Assembly: GCA_003427395.1 (NCBI GenBank) | Contig: BFEA01000166.1 | Span: forward strand, 1,802,587 to 1,852,299 | Length of the DNA: 49,713 nucleotides | Direction of reading: 5' to 3' | Source of the DNA: Chara braunii | Lineage: Eukaryota; Streptophyta; Charophyceae; Charales; Characeae | Part shown: piece after piece, positions 1-10,402 of the stretch | Layout of the letters: every line of letters begins with the position of its first letter | How positions within the stretch are numbered: position 1 is the first letter of the stretch | Position numbers and translations under genes: made by a program | The notes under the pieces: generated by a model | Database searches by the model: none | Seen by the model: the letters and a program-made list of their open reading frames with translations, nothing else | Told to the model about the DNA's origin: nothing

Positions 1-1524
1 GAGGTCGCAATAGTAAGGCGACATCCCCGTGGCTGGCGAGACGGCGTGGTTGTAGGCTATCTTCGCGTGGGCAAGATGAAGATCCCACTGCTGGTCGTCA
101 CGAACAATCTTTCGAAGAATATCTCCGAGAGTCCTGTTCGTGATCTCGGTCTGACCATCAGTCTGAGGATGGTAAGACGAGGAGAAGCGGAGCTGAGTGC
201 CGTATACCTCGTGGAGCCGTCGTCAGAATCGGCTGGTAAAGCGCGGGTCACAGTCAGATATGATGCTCAGAGGTAAGCCGTGGTCACGCACGACTCGGTC
301 GAACACGATGTCGGCGACCTCACGTGCACTGATGGCATAGCGGCACGGAACAAAGCGTGCACGCTTCGTGAAGCGGTCNACGACGACCAGGATAGCATCA
401 TGACCGCGAGGGGTCGGAGGACGAAGAGGACCGATAAAGTCCATCGAGATGGACTGCCAACGACCCTCAGGGATAGGAAGAGGCTGGAGCAAACCATAAG
501 GTAGGTGGTTCGCACTGTTCACCTCCTGACAGGTTGGACACTCTGCGACGTAGTCCTTCACAAAGTCCTTGTGCTTCGGCCAGACGTACAGGCGGCTCAC
601 ACGAGCCAACGTCTTGTGGAAGCCCATATGATCGGCAGCTGCCTGGTCATGGAACTCTGCTACTGCTCGGACACGTAACTGTCCAGTGGAGGGAACGCAA
701 ATACGGGGCTCTCTGGTGCCCTGTGAACCGTGCCAGTACGCAAGACCGTTGTCCCCGAGAGAGTAGTTCGGGACAGTTTTGCCACTCCGAAGGGTCGCGT
801 GGAGGTCGCGATAGTGAAGGCAGTGGCGGTAATGAGTGCGAAACTCGTCGATCATCGAGTGGTGGACGGTGGCGACCGAGATGGAATAGAGCTGGATGTG
901 CTCCTGATCGTGGTCAGGGCGCCGGGATAAGGCATCTGCGACCCGATTAGTTTCACCCTTGATGTGCTCAGTGGTGAAACTAAACTCGGATATGTCGCGC
1001 CACCAGCGAGCCTGTCGAGGAGTGAGCTTCGGTTTTGTCAGAAAAGCCTGGACAACAGAGTTGTCTGTACGCACCGTAAACGGTGCCCCGTGTAGGTAGT
1101 GACGCCAGTGCCGAGCGACATAAATTACTGCGAGAACCTCACGTTCATCAGCGGTGTAGTTTATCTCGGCGGGCAGGAGCTGACGGGAGTAGAAGGCTAT
1201 CGGACAATCACCGGAGAGAGACTCGACAGTGCCGTCCTCGGCGATGGTAGGAGAATAGTCAATAGAAGGCTCTTCAGTAGCTGGACGAGTAGGCGTCAGT
1301 CGGGAAGCAGTGGTAGGGGTAGGTGGTGGGAAGCGAGGGATACGAGGATGAGAGGAATCAGGAGAGGAGGGGAAAACCTGAGAAAGCACTGCTCCTACAG
1401 CGAAGTCTGACGCATCGGTGGTAAGGATAAAAGGGCGGTCAAAATCGAGTAGGTGAAGAACCGGTGCGCATGTCACCGCCTTCTTGAGGGCACGGAAGGC
1501 GTCCTCGTGGAGGGGTGTCCAAGC
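1..1524 (-). pseudogene. element D RNase H and integrase (pol 3' part), interrupted
   Basis: The largest uninterrupted stretch is 1476-223. It holds RNase H, with TTDAS near the start, the FYSRQL motif, a TDN motif and a DALSR end. Integrase follows, with an HHCC zinc region ending CPTCQ, the first catalytic Asp in MDFIGPL and the second in SDCDPRF. A TGA at 225-223 stops the frame right after FTSRF. The same frame then continues open to the window edge and supplies the catalytic Glu in HPQTDGQTE. Homologues usually have Trp at that stop, so TGG to TGA is the likely change. It is in the same frame as the RT ORF upstream (1525-3294). The integrase C-terminus is outside the window. Confidence 0.9.
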
Positions 1525-3294
1525 TCAGGGTGGGTTCTTCCGGAGGAGGGTGGAGGTAAGGACGTAGGAATACCTAGCGTATCCCCGGATGAAGTTACTA
1601 CAGTAGCTGGTCAGGCCTAGGAAGCTGCAAAGCTGCTTGGCGGATGTGGGGGCGGGCCACTCCGCAATAGCAGTGATCTTCGCGTCGTCCATGTGGAGAC
1701 CCTGGTCAGACACGTAGTGTCCTAAGAAATCCACTTTGTGCTGGGCAAAGCGACACTCGCTCAGCTTGGCGTAGAAGCCATGTCTGCGCAAGCGGTCAAG
1801 GACGTCGCGGAGGTATCTGAGGTGCTCCTCAAAGGTACAACTGTAGACCAGGATATCGTCGAGGTAGACGAGAACGTACTGCTCCAGGATGTTCCTGAAG
1901 ATGTCGTTCATTGCCTTCTGGAAGGTGGCGGGTGCATTGGTGAGGCCGAATGGCATCACCGTAAATTCGTAGTGGCCGAAGCGCGATCCGAACGCTGTCT
2001 TCGGCTGGTAGGCTGCAGCGACGCGGATATGATGGTAACCGCTACGAAGATCAATCTTCGTAAAGAAGCGGTTGCCTGCTAGGCGGTCGAACAGCTCATC
2101 GGAACGAGGCATGGGGTAGCTGTTCTTAACCGTGTAGCGGTTGAGACCGCGATAGTCGATGCAGAGATGGAGAGTTCCATCCGCTTTGCGAGCAAGGAGG
2201 ATGGGTGCACCCCACGGGGAGTTGCTGGGTTTAATGAAACCCAGTCTCAAGAGCTCCTCAAGCTGGCGCTTGAGTTCGGTGGCCTCAGGAATCGAGAGTC
2301 TGTAGGGTGCCTGGTGGTGAACACGATAGTCCGGCACAAGCCGAATGGAGTGCTTGACGTCACGCATCGGTGGGATGCCGGCGTACGAGAACGACGATGG
2401 GAAAACATCGTGGTACTCTCGGATGAGGTCACGAACTGCGGGCTCTAGGTCAGCCGTATATCGTGCGATTTCCTCAGCGTCAGCGTCAGCGCCCGACGGT
2501 GGGGTGGACTCGACGAACGGCGGAGGGACGGAAGTAGAGATGGGAGCCATGGAGATAGAGGGAGGATCGGGCTCCAGAGGGATGAGCTCGGCATCGGGAC
2601 AGGGTGGATCATAGTGTAGGAGATCCATCACGTCCACCATAAAGAAGGTGACGTCGTCCTGTCGAATGAAGTGAGCGAACTGCCGAGGCGAGGTGGCAGT
2701 GATAGAGGGGGATGGTGTGGGCACTGACGGCTCCGGGGGAGGAGGATCGGGGCGTGGTATCGCCGTGGTACCTATGAAAGGTACGCGATACGTCTGTCCA
2801 CACTTCGTTTTGAGAACGAGAGTGTTGGTCNCCCAATCNNCCTCGGTGCTGCGGAACCGACGAGACCACGGAGTGCCGAGAATGAAGTCGTACCCCGTCT
2901 CCATCACATCGAAATGTGCAGAGGAGCGGTGGCGACGAGACGCCGGGGAACGATCAGTCGGCTCGAGAGTGAGGAAGAAGGGGAGGTTGGTGACCGTCTG
3001 ATCGAAGAAGCACTGGGTCTTGTCATCCCCTAGGGTAACGGAGATGGGAGTCGGAGACCCTGTCGTGGGTAATTGGGCTTCCTTCACCACGCGTGGGTGA
3101 ATGAAGTCGCCCTGAGAACCGGAATCCGACAGCGCTGAGTACACCCTCGTGGAGGTCCCGAGTCGTACTGGGATGATCGGGAGGGTGCGATCAGGGTCAG
3201 AGAGGATGGCGAGAAGGCGACGCAGCGCAGCGACATGGAGGGTGAGTCGCTCCTGACAAGCCAAGAGCATGCTCAAGTCCAGAAGAGAGGACAC
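1525..3294 (-). pseudogene. element D aspartic protease and reverse transcriptase
   Basis: This 589-residue frame has a retropepsin D-S-G at residues 57-59 and the matching ILGTPW end at 138-143. A Pro-rich linker follows, then a reverse transcriptase from about residue 335: LCIDYRGLN near 377, a typical MPFGLTNAPATFQ segment near 447, and the catalytic YLDD at 477-480. The connection domain (FLGLTSYCSNFIRGYA) lies near the C-end. All core RT motifs are intact. The frame ends at a TGA (1527-1525) and then stays open into RNase H, so a single nonsense change splits pol. The start at 3294 is the first Met before the protease. gag stops at 3543 in another frame, so the natural gag-pol junction is unclear. 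Confidence 0.9.
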
Positions 3295-3542
3295 AACGTC
3301 CTCGCGAGTAGCAAGCTGCTCGCTGCAACGGGCTGAGCGAATGGCTCGACGCGTCGGTAGTCACGGCGGGGAAGGAGGGGAAACGGTGGTCTGTGGAGGC
3401 GCAGACGGTACTACGACAGAGGGCTGAGTACACTCTGTCGAGTCCTGCGATACCTCGACTCCAGTAGCGAGAGGGGCGAACTGCGACGGAAATGTCGGGA
3501 AACCCACTACCGAGGAGGGTGCAGGTGTACACTGCACCGTGG

Positions 3543-5516
3543 CTAGGAGGCGCCGCGGGGACGTGAGGCGCCGGGGGGGGACTGAGCACGACGCTGACGA
3601 GAAAGATCAGCGTAGTGGCGGTCGAGGGCGGTAGTGTAAGGGCACCGCGAGGAGGTATGACCGTCCAAGCGGCAGCGCAAACACCCACGTCGGCCCAGAA
3701 TAGCCGCGCGCTCCTCAGCGGAAAGGACACCGCGAGGAGGGACGAAGCCCTGAGAGAGGTCCTCTTGAGGGACCTCGGGGGGCGACGCGCCAGCGTGACC
3801 GGGGCGGCTGCTTGCCCGAGAGAAGGCGGAGAGCGCGAGCTGAAGGCGTCCAGCTGCAGGGAGGGTCGAGTCCTCCAAGTGATAGTGGACGGCCTCGCAG
3901 AGATCGAGGTCGTCGCTGTGGTCGCCCTCAGGTGACAGTGGGGCAATAGCGTCCTGCTCACCATACTCCAGTGCGCTGAAGTGGCGCGAGAAGTGGCGGC
4001 CCTGCCGCGTGGAACAGAGGGGGCGACCGCGGAAAGGGGAACGACACTGGGAAGTGTTGTGAGAGGAGGAGGAGGCGTAGCCTGTGCGCTGGGGCTGGGA
4101 GGAGGAGGCGGGGNGAAGACGGGCTCGCATCCGCTGGTGGTCCCTGGCGGCCTCGTAAGCCTGTGGGGCCGATGTGAACTCGTACCGCCATAGCTCGGAG
4201 CGGTACTCGAGCGGAAGGCTGGCCAAGAAACGATTGATAAGGGCAACCTCGGGGAGGAACGTCATGTCGCAAACGAGGTGGGCGTCCGAACCGATCCTCG
4301 AGGAACGCCTGGAAATCCACGAAGGTCGGAGTCNGACCCTCACGAAGGGAGTAGGCATAAAAATCCTCCCAGGCCTCGAAAAGACCGCCACGCAGGCGCG
4401 TGGAGAGGTGACCCACCCACGTCTCGGGTGTGGCGCCCATGAGCTGGAGTGTGCGGGTGGCAGACTGCAGCCACCGAGACACGCGTATGCCTGTATCGTC
4501 ATACAAGGCAATGTCCGACAAGCGGATGAGTGGTGCGCCACCGTTTTGGCGGCGAGGGGATCGAGGAGCGGAGGCCTGTGCCACGGCTGAGTAAGTCGGC
4601 GCAAGTCCTGGAGAAAGGGGCACAGCTGACTGTGCGCCCGGGCCGCATGGGGGAGCGGCGGTGGCAACAGCGGCAGGCTGCGAGGGTGCTGCGGTAGAAG
4701 AGGTCGCAGCAACCGCGGGAGTAGGGAGAAGGTAGGAAGGAGTTGTGTAGGGTGCAGGGCACGGAAAGCGAGCCTGCATGGGAGGAAGGGTAGAGGAGGT
4801 AGGGGGTGCGCCCGAAGGCGCGGCCACCTGTGAGGGTGGGGGTGGTTGAAGGTGTAAGAGGGCGAGGTCCGCCCGGAGCTGGGCAATCTCGTCCGCGAGA
4901 CCTCGAACGTAGGTCGATCGAGAGGTGGCAGGAGGAAGAGTGGAGGGGGTGGACGCACAAGCGGCGCGGGGCATCCCAGAGGGGGGAGAGCCAGGTGCCG
5001 CTGCGGTCGTGCGAAGGGGAGGGAAAAGCGGGGCACCTGGAAAAGTTGAGACCATGGTAGCGGGTTGTTGTACCGTGGCCGTAGGGACCGGGATCTGGGC
5101 GGGTGTGTCCGTAGACTGAGGGGGGGCCTGGCTCATGGCGGCCGTCGTGCTAGAGGCGTGGACAGTCACCAAGATGGTCGGGTCAACGGCAACGGAGGAG
5201 GAAGCTCCGCCGTGGCCACCCTGTCGGAGGACGGGGACCCGGACTGGGAGCCAGGAGATGACGGACACGCAGCGTCCTGGAGTTGCTGCATGCCGGTGGC
5301 AAGGGTCGCCACCTGCGCCTGTAAGGGCGCGAGGGTCGCGAGTTGCGCCTGGATGGGCGCAAGGGTCGCGAGTTGCGCCTGGATGGGCGCAAGGAGGGAG
5401 GTGAGGAGGGTGCGTAGATCCCCCTGGGGCTGATGGCCCTGGTCCGCCGGCACGGGTGTGGAGCCCGATGCCGTGGTCATCGCCGTGTCGGCGGCGTGTG
5501 ACGCACCGTCGGCCAT
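3543..5516 (-). pseudogene. element D gag, with two frameshifts
   Basis: The start is taken at the ATG at 5516. Residues 37-72 contain tandem LAPIQAQLAT-like decapeptides, followed by Pro/Ala/Ser-rich sequence. Coding potential moves to a second frame at about 5200. That frame holds a short helical segment (GLADEIAQLRADLALL) and a capsid-like core with FEAWEDFYAY. It returns to the first frame at about 4290, giving LASLPLEYRSELW and a C-terminal CCHC zinc knuckle (CLRC...H...C, spacing CX2CX4HX4C), before a TAG at 3543. The zinc knuckle and the position upstream of protease identify gag. Two N bases fall in the region, so one frameshift could be a sequencing error. Confidence 0.8.
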
Positions 5517-6036
5517 GGGGAGATGACGGACCGGACTGGAGGGGGCCAGAAGAGGTCCGCGTGAGCAGAGGGCGTAGGGGGAAGTCCGCGGTAGAAAGCG
5601 GCGAACGGCGCTAGCAAGGCTAGCATGGACGCCGTCAAAGGGGGAGGGGTGGTTCGGGTCCAGGGCGTTCGAAGAGGACGGGGAAGTAGGGGGGTTTTGA
5701 GGAACCCTAAACCCTACAAAAACCCTAAGAAAACCCTAACCCAGGTTTAAGTGGCTAGGGTAGGGTACCGGTGACCTAATCAAGAAGTAAAATAGCAAGC
5801 ATAAGGGGGAGGGAGACGGGAGAAAAATAAATAAACAGCGAGATTTCGAGAAAAAATAAAAATAAATAAGAAAATAAATAAATAATAATAAAAATAATTA
5901 AAGAAATAAGTAAAGAGATGTGAAGGGAAACAATATTTATTTATTTATTTATTAATTTATTTATTTGTTTTTGAAATTTAAATAAAGAAGTAAAAGTGGA
6001 TGAGGAGGTGGGGAGGAATGACGTATATACTTTGTC

Positions 6037-6166
6037 AAAAATTTTGGCAGCATTTCGTTACCCCCATGGGGTCGAAGTGTGCCGAGAAGACTAAGTGAAA
6101 GAAAAAAAAACAGAAAATTTCGGCAGCACTTCGTTACCCCCACAGGGTCAAAACGTGTGCCGAAAG
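6037..6166. repeat. two tandem hairpin repeats with GTGCTGCCGAAATTTT motif
   Basis: Copy 1 is 6037-6086 and copy 2 is 6114-6166. In copy 2, TTTCGGCAGCAC (6118-6129) pairs with GTGTGCCGAAA (6155-6165) apart from a one-base bulge, and an inner stem brings CCC and GGG together. Read on the minus strand, the motif GTGCTGCCGAAATTTT is nearly the same as the core of the hairpin array in the giant LTRs at 26560-27135 and 40120-40705. Confidence 0.75.
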
Positions 6167-7129
6167 TAGTAAAGACTAACACCTAATCAGATTTAGGGTT
6201 GCCGTAAAGAAAATCGAATTTTCAGACTAAATAGAAAAATAAATAAAATAAATCAGAAAATGAGAAAAGAAGGTGGGAAAGAAGATATTTAGAATTTTTG
6301 GAAAAGAGAAAAAATAAATCAAGAGAGAGATAGAAAAAGACAAACAGAAAAATTCGAAGTGGGGGAAAAATGGGAATGAAAAAGTGAAGGAGAAGAGAAG
6401 GAAATAGGTGGGGGAGGGAAAAAGATGAAGTGGGAGGNGGGGGGATGAGGTGGTGGTAGTTGGGGGAGAGGAGGGTTGGGGAAAGGTGGAGAGAGATCAA
6501 GAAGGAAGGAGAGAAGAAGGGAAGAAAAGGAGAGATGAGAAAAAATAGAGAAAAAGAATGGGTGGTGGGAGAAAGGTGGGGTGGGGAAGATAAAAGGAGG
6601 AGAAAAAAGAGGCAGTAGAAGGTGGGGGAAAGAGAAGGGGTGAATAAGAGGAGAGAGGAGAGGTAGGGAGAGTGGGTTAGTAGAGGGAGAGGGGAGAAGG
6701 GATTGATACCTGGCCCTTGGTGTCTCCAAGGGCACAAGGTACACCAAGCCCTGGAGGGTCTTGGCCTTCATTGCAGCAAGCCAGCTCTAGGGGAAAGGGG
6801 GCTGAGATCCTGATCAGCCCCTAGCAGCCACTGTTCTGCAGATGTGCAGATCTAAGGTCTGTTGTGTGAGCAGGCCCTCACCACTATAGAGCAGCACCCT
6901 AAGCAGGGGGGTCTTCTGTTCCAGCACCAGCTGCCACAGGGCAGATGGCCACATACCCGGCCAACAGCAGCCGACGGCGGGGGGGGGCGAATAGTAGCCC
7001 GCCCGTTGCTGATCTGCTCTGCTGCTCGCTGCGCAGTGCTCGCCGGCGGGGGGGGGGGNGGGGAAGGGCAAATAGCCAGCACGGCACCGCTTTAACACGA
7101 GTGTGCCATGCTTCACAGCCATGGACACA

Positions 7130-7225
7130 CTGTGACGAGTGTGTTATGAGCTTGCTTACGCACGCTTATGGCTCGGCACGTGCCTGGGTTCAAACCCCAG
7201 CGGCAGCAAAAACTCCTGGATCTTG
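7130..7225 (+). repeat. tRNA-like segment (SINE-head remnant)
   Basis: A canonical T-arm is present near 7186-7205: CTGGG, loop TTCAAAC, CCCAG, with five perfect base pairs. A box-A-like TGAGC/TGGCTC region lies upstream. There is no matching acceptor stem, so this is a tRNA-derived remnant rather than a working tRNA gene. Confidence 0.5.
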
Positions 7226-7483
7226 ATAAGATAAATCTGGGAGCGGGGCGAGGCGGGGCAGCGGGGCACGTGGCGCGCGCGCGCGTGCAGCGGCCTTCGC
7301 CTTGTGCGCGCAATGGGGCTTCCTTTTTCGCCACGTGGACCGCTCCTGCTGCAGCACCTTTTTTCGTTGTTTTTCCCGCTTTTTCGCCCGAAAACGCCCC
7401 AAAAACAGCCGAAAACCCGACTGCCAGGTTTTGCCGTATTCCCCTGCTGTGCGGTGTGGTGGGTGGGGGCAAGGATCGTTCCC

Positions 7484-7495
7484 GCTCCGATACCA
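7484..7495 (-). promoter_or_regulatory. element D primer-binding site (tRNA-iMet type)
   Basis: The minus strand reads TGGTATCGGAGC, one base from the plant initiator-Met type TGGTATCAGAGC. It lies one base inside the LTR end (CTACA). The outer element has the same 12 bases at 44642-44653. Confidence 0.85.
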
Positions 7496-7496
7496 A

Positions 7497-7806
7497 TGTA
7501 GCGGACCCACCAGGTGTGGTGCTCCACTAGTGACAGAGATGGAGATGGAGGAAGAAGGAGGGAGCAAGGTGCACAGCGCAGCTCCCCACGCAAGGCTCCA
7601 ACGCACGTACTCCAAAATGTCCAAGTGAAGAATGAGCGTGAAAACAGACAATGGCTGGGGTATACCCCAGCGAACTGACGGGACTGGACTGGACTAGCTG
7701 GTACCGACAGAGGTACTGGCCTGGACTGGCCTACCCCGAATACAACACAGGCCTGTGAGAGCAGGCCAAGGGGCTGGTCTCACAGACCAACCCGAGGTCC
7801 GCTACA
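7497..7806 (-). repeat. element D 5' LTR (310 bp)
   Basis: It begins TGTAGCGGACC (7497-7507) and ends GGTCCGCTACA (7796-7806), a perfect 11-bp terminal inverted repeat with TG...CA ends. The PBS lies directly inside. Because the 3' LTR is outside the window, a target-site duplication cannot be checked; the right-hand flank reads AACGT. Confidence 0.88.
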
Positions 7807-8672
7807 AACGTGGCTTACCCGCGTGTCTGCAGAGCCTATACCCGGTCCAACTTTTCGAATCACCGAGTTTCCGCCTCAACCCGCAACATGAAGATCGAAC
7901 TCCCCTTTTGTATTACTGACCGCGAGTGTCTGAAGGATCAGGAATTCCTTGAGTATTGGGAGCACGTGTGTCTGTCTGCACGACCGAGGGGAGAACTTCC
8001 TGAATTTCCATACCCGGTGGGAAACGAACGTATCTGCGAGTGGGATATCGACCGAGCTCGAGGGCACATTCCCCACCACCCTGAATTCCCCAGCTCGTAC
8101 ACGTGCCACCTTGTCGCGGCACCGGGAATAATTATTCTGGAAACTGACTTCCCTCTCTACCACCGCATATTGCCCTTCCATTCGCTGACCATCATCCCCT
8201 GGCGCGCAATCGCTCCGTATTGGCCCCAGCCCCCGTGCTCGGCGTGCTTGCAAGACCACGAGTACCAAGCCTCCGGCTTCGTCCGGCAAACTCGCTCGGA
8301 GGAAGAACGACGGGCACACAGCCTTCAGCTAAGGCCGGCCGCGTCGGATTCTGAGACCAGTAATGTACGACGCCAACGAGTGATCGGACAGCGCAATAGC
8401 CATAGCGTTCCGACGGTGAACCAAATACGAGTCCGACCCAGACGACGGAACCAACAGAGGCGGTAGCCCCACGCTCAGAAGCACAGAAGCAGACTTCGAC
8501 CCGCGCCTATCCTCTTGCATTCCTATCCCTGAAACTTGCCACATGAGATCTCAGTTCCGACCTGGGACTTCACCCCCACTTTCCTAAAATCCTTGGCACA
8601 CCCCCTTTTCGCACTTCGAGGCCCACTCACACTCTGATTGGGAAGTCGCACCGGGCGTGAGGTTGGGCGTCA
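7807..8672 (+). mobile_element. LTR C, partial LTR related to the outer element's LTR
   Basis: Reverse-complemented, its end (TGACGCCCAACCTCACGCCC, 8672 leftwards) matches the start of the LTR at 11836. Similarity continues through the CGACTTCC, GAAGTGCGAAAAGG and GTGCCAAGGATTTT segments. Its left part is cut off by element D. No PBS follows 8672, so it is a 3' or solo LTR in plus orientation. It is clearly more diverged than the two outer LTRs are from each other. Confidence 0.75.
7810..8466 (+). CDS. ORF inside LTR C, homologous to the LTR ORF at 44805-45296
   Basis: This 218-residue ORF of unknown function has a Phe/Pro/Trp-rich middle with FPSS..., APG..., TDFPLYH and PWRAIAPYWP. A CSAC pair and an Arg-rich tail (VRPRRRNQQRR) follow. 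The ORF read from the outer element's LTR has the same series: FPSP, HPG, TSFPPFH, PWPAIAPYWP, CVNC and an Arg/Pro-rich tail. The upstream limit is uncertain because element D cuts the LTR just before the first Met, so the true start may be lost. A basic tail plus a CxxC pair could suit nucleic-acid binding, which is inference only. Confidence 0.55.
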   Translation: MAYPRVCRAYTRSNFSNHRVSASTRNMKIELPFCITDRECLKDQEFLEYWEHVCLSARPRGELPEFPYPVGNERICEWDIDRARGHIPHHPEFPSSYTCHLVAAPGIIILETDFPLYHRILPFHSLTIIPWRAIAPYWPQPPCSACLQDHEYQASGFVRQTRSEEERRAHSLQLRPAASDSETSNVRRQRVIGQRNSHSVPTVNQIRVRPRRRNQQRR

Positions 8673-8821
8673 TACGTGAGTGGTCTTGTGGAAAGGGCAC
8701 TCCCAAAACGGGCTATTAGCGAAAACAAAACAAAAAAAAGGGGACATTACGATGTCCGTGTTGAAAGCCGGCCGGTGTTTCGAAACTCTCTGTGGCCAAG
8801 GGGGGGGTTTCTTTCGACGAG

Positions 8822-8877
8822 CAGCCTTTCGAATGAAGTCTGACATTTTTCGGAAAATGCCTTCATTCGAAAGGCTG
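8822..8877. repeat. near-perfect 17-bp hairpin with inner stem-loop
   Basis: CAGCCTTTCGAATGAAG (8822-8838) is the exact reverse complement of 8861-8877. The 22-base spacer forms its own stem, CATTTT/AAAATG, closed by a short loop including TCGG (8844-8859). Confidence 0.85.
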
Positions 8878-8881
8878 TGCG

Positions 8882-8950
8882 GCGAGCCCCTATATCTCAG
8901 TTGGTACACCCCTGAACTGTTGAAACATAGACCTGAGTTGGAACTCCACT
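8882..8950 (+). repeat. tRNA-derived SINE-like head
   Basis: A box-A-like TATCTCAGTTGG (8893-8904) and a degenerate box-B GAGTTGGAACTCC (8935-8947) sit at tRNA-like spacing. The stretch CTCAGTTGGTACACCC...TGAACTG...TGAAA is shared with the head at 10339-10402, so the two are copies of one family. Stems are decayed, so it is not a tRNA gene. Confidence 0.6.
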
Positions 8951-8981
8951 GGAAGGAAATCAGTGAAATACTAGGATTATG

Positions 8982-9486
8982 GGCCTTCCTCCACTACACT
9001 AGGCTTACAAAAAAATTTGTGAGTGCTTCTAGAGCTGCCAGAGGACAAACTCTCGAAAAAAGAGGCCTCACTCCACTTAGGCCCTCGCTCCACTGCTCTG
9101 GGCATGCACAAAAGACAAAAATTATGTCAGTGTATCTTTCCATGTTCTAGGGGAAGATTCACTCTCGTTTTGCACATTTCGAGAGTCATCAACTCTAGGA
9201 CTCGCAAATTTCTGACAGCATGTCGTGAGTGCTTAAGAGCACTATGAGACAGCGCCAGCCTGATCTAAAGGCCGGGCCGAAAAACAGAGGCTGCAGAGGG
9301 GGTAGGAGGGATCACGTTAGAAAAAACATTGCGTTGCAGGCTGTGAGCTCCAGACTCATCGAGAGTGCCCTTTGAGAGTGCTTTCTGACAGCTCTCGAAG
9401 GGTGTTTCCGTGAGTACAAGTCTAAAGTCAGTGGAGCGAGGCATTACTCTTGAAAATTTGAGAGTCTAGAGTAGTGGAGGGAGGCC
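8982..9486. mobile_element. MITE-like element with imperfect ~40-bp terminal inverted repeats
   Basis: The left end GGCCTTCCTCCACTACACTA matches the reverse complement of the right end, GGCCTCCCTCCACTACTCTA. Weaker inverted similarity continues inward (AAATTTGTGAGTG against AAATTTTCAAGAG). The interior repeats short CTCGAGAG-type motifs. There is no transposase ORF and no clear target duplication. Confidence 0.55.
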
Positions 9487-9594
9487 TGATGAATGCCTTG
9501 GGCCGGTCATTATGATGATGATCCACTCGGGTTGTTCTTGTAAAAGAAAAAAATAAAAATAAAAAATAAAAAATGATGATGATGATATCGGAAG

Positions 9595-9872
9595 GCTGTC
9601 ATGAGTTCAAATCTAAGCAACGAGTCTGTGCTTTTTTTCTGTCTGTGCGACAAGGGGAGGCTTCGAATCAGAGCAAGACAAGCTGCGATTGTTGCGCAGA
9701 TGCAGGTTCTAATCCAACCACAGACCTCCCTCCGTCATGAGTGGGAGTTGGGGACTGGGGTTAAGAGTACTGGAAATAATTGTTGGACAGGGGATTGCTG
9801 AACACACCTGTTCAAAGCTGAGCAAAGAGTACGTTTCTTTTTTTCTTTTTTTCTTTTTTTTTTTGTGTGTGT

Positions 9873-9922
<50 letters not shown>

Positions 9923-10335
9923 CAAGGCACGAGTTGAGACAAGCTATGGTTGTTGAGCAGATGCAGGTTCGAATCCAACCAAAGACATCCTGCAGTCGCG
10001 AGTGGGAGTTGGAGGCTGGAGTAAGAGTACTGGAATGTGCTGAGAATTGTTGAACATCCCTGGGTTCGAATCTGCGCAAAGAGTATGTACTTTCTGTCTT
10101 TGCGACTTCGAATCAGAGCAAGAAGACAAGCTGAGACTGTTGAGCAGACACAGGTTCAAATCCAACCAAAGATGTCCCACAGGTACCAGCAGCAGAAGTT
10201 CGGGACTGGAGCTAGAGGACTGGAATGTGCTGAGAATTGTGTGTGAGTTTGAATCAGAAGAGCAAGACAAGCTGCAAATTGACAAATTGTTGAGCAGACG
10301 CGGGTTCGAATCCAACCAAAAACGACAAAATTCAA
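9595..10335 (+). repeat. tandem array with tRNA box-B-like motifs and a (GT)n tract
   Basis: Four diverged units share a core TTGAGCAGATGCAGGTTCGAATCCAACC-type segment, at about 9690, 9950, 10138 and 10288. Each is followed by AAAGA/CAGA and then GAGTGGGAGTTGG...GGACTGG. The GGTTCGAATCC in each core matches the pol III box B. A polypyrimidine tract and (GT)n (9836-9921) split the first and second units. Confidence 0.7.
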
Positions 10336-10338
10336 CGA

Positions 10339-10402
10339 ACAGGTCTAGCTCAGTTGGTACACCCAATGAACTGGTGAAATGCAGACCCAAGTTTGAACCC
10401 CA
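10339..10402 (+). repeat. tRNA-derived SINE-like head
   Basis: A perfect box A, TAGCTCAGTTGG (10346-10357), and a box-B-like GTTTGAACCCC (10391-10401) lie at tRNA spacing. It is related to the head at 8882-8950. Acceptor and anticodon stems do not pair well, so it is a SINE head or tRNA fossil. Confidence 0.6.

Larger units (their letters stand above)
5517..7483 (-). other. element D leader (5' UTR), non-coding
   Basis: I see no gene in these 2 kb. From the gag side there are CCCTA/CCCTAA motifs (5704-5742) facing inverted TAGGG motifs (5754-5766). Next comes an A/T-rich stretch (about 5820-5990), two copies of a hairpin repeat (6037-6166) and a strongly purine-biased plus strand (about 6240-6710). 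A GC-rich portion with a tRNA-like segment follows, leading to the PBS. The Ser/Pro/Leu-rich ORFs here are by-products of the purine tract. The length is large for a gypsy leader, so a nested small element is possible. Confidence 0.6.
1..7806 (-). mobile_element. Ty3/gypsy LTR retrotransposon (element D), 3' end beyond window
   Basis: Reading the minus strand from 7806: LTR, primer-binding site, a leader of about 2 kb, gag, protease-RT, then RNase H-integrase running off position 1. RT followed by RNase H and then integrase is the Ty3/gypsy order. The coding units are broken by two gag frameshifts and two in-frame TGA codons, so this copy is probably dead. The 3' LTR must lie left of the window. 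The element ends at 7806 inside LTR remnant C, so it is the younger insertion there. The leader is unusually long and could contain further small insertions. Confidence 0.9.

Noticed and set aside
3197-4246. 349-residue ORF overlapping gag and protease
   Set aside because: Ser/Pro/Ala-rich shadow frame; the zinc knuckle and protease lie in other frames.
5700-5770. Telomere or interstitial telomeric array
   Set aside because: Only a few interrupted CCCTAA-type motifs are present, in an element leader.
6222-6771. Minus-strand Ser/Pro/Leu-rich ORFs
   Set aside because: They are the translation of a polypurine tract's complement and have no protein character.
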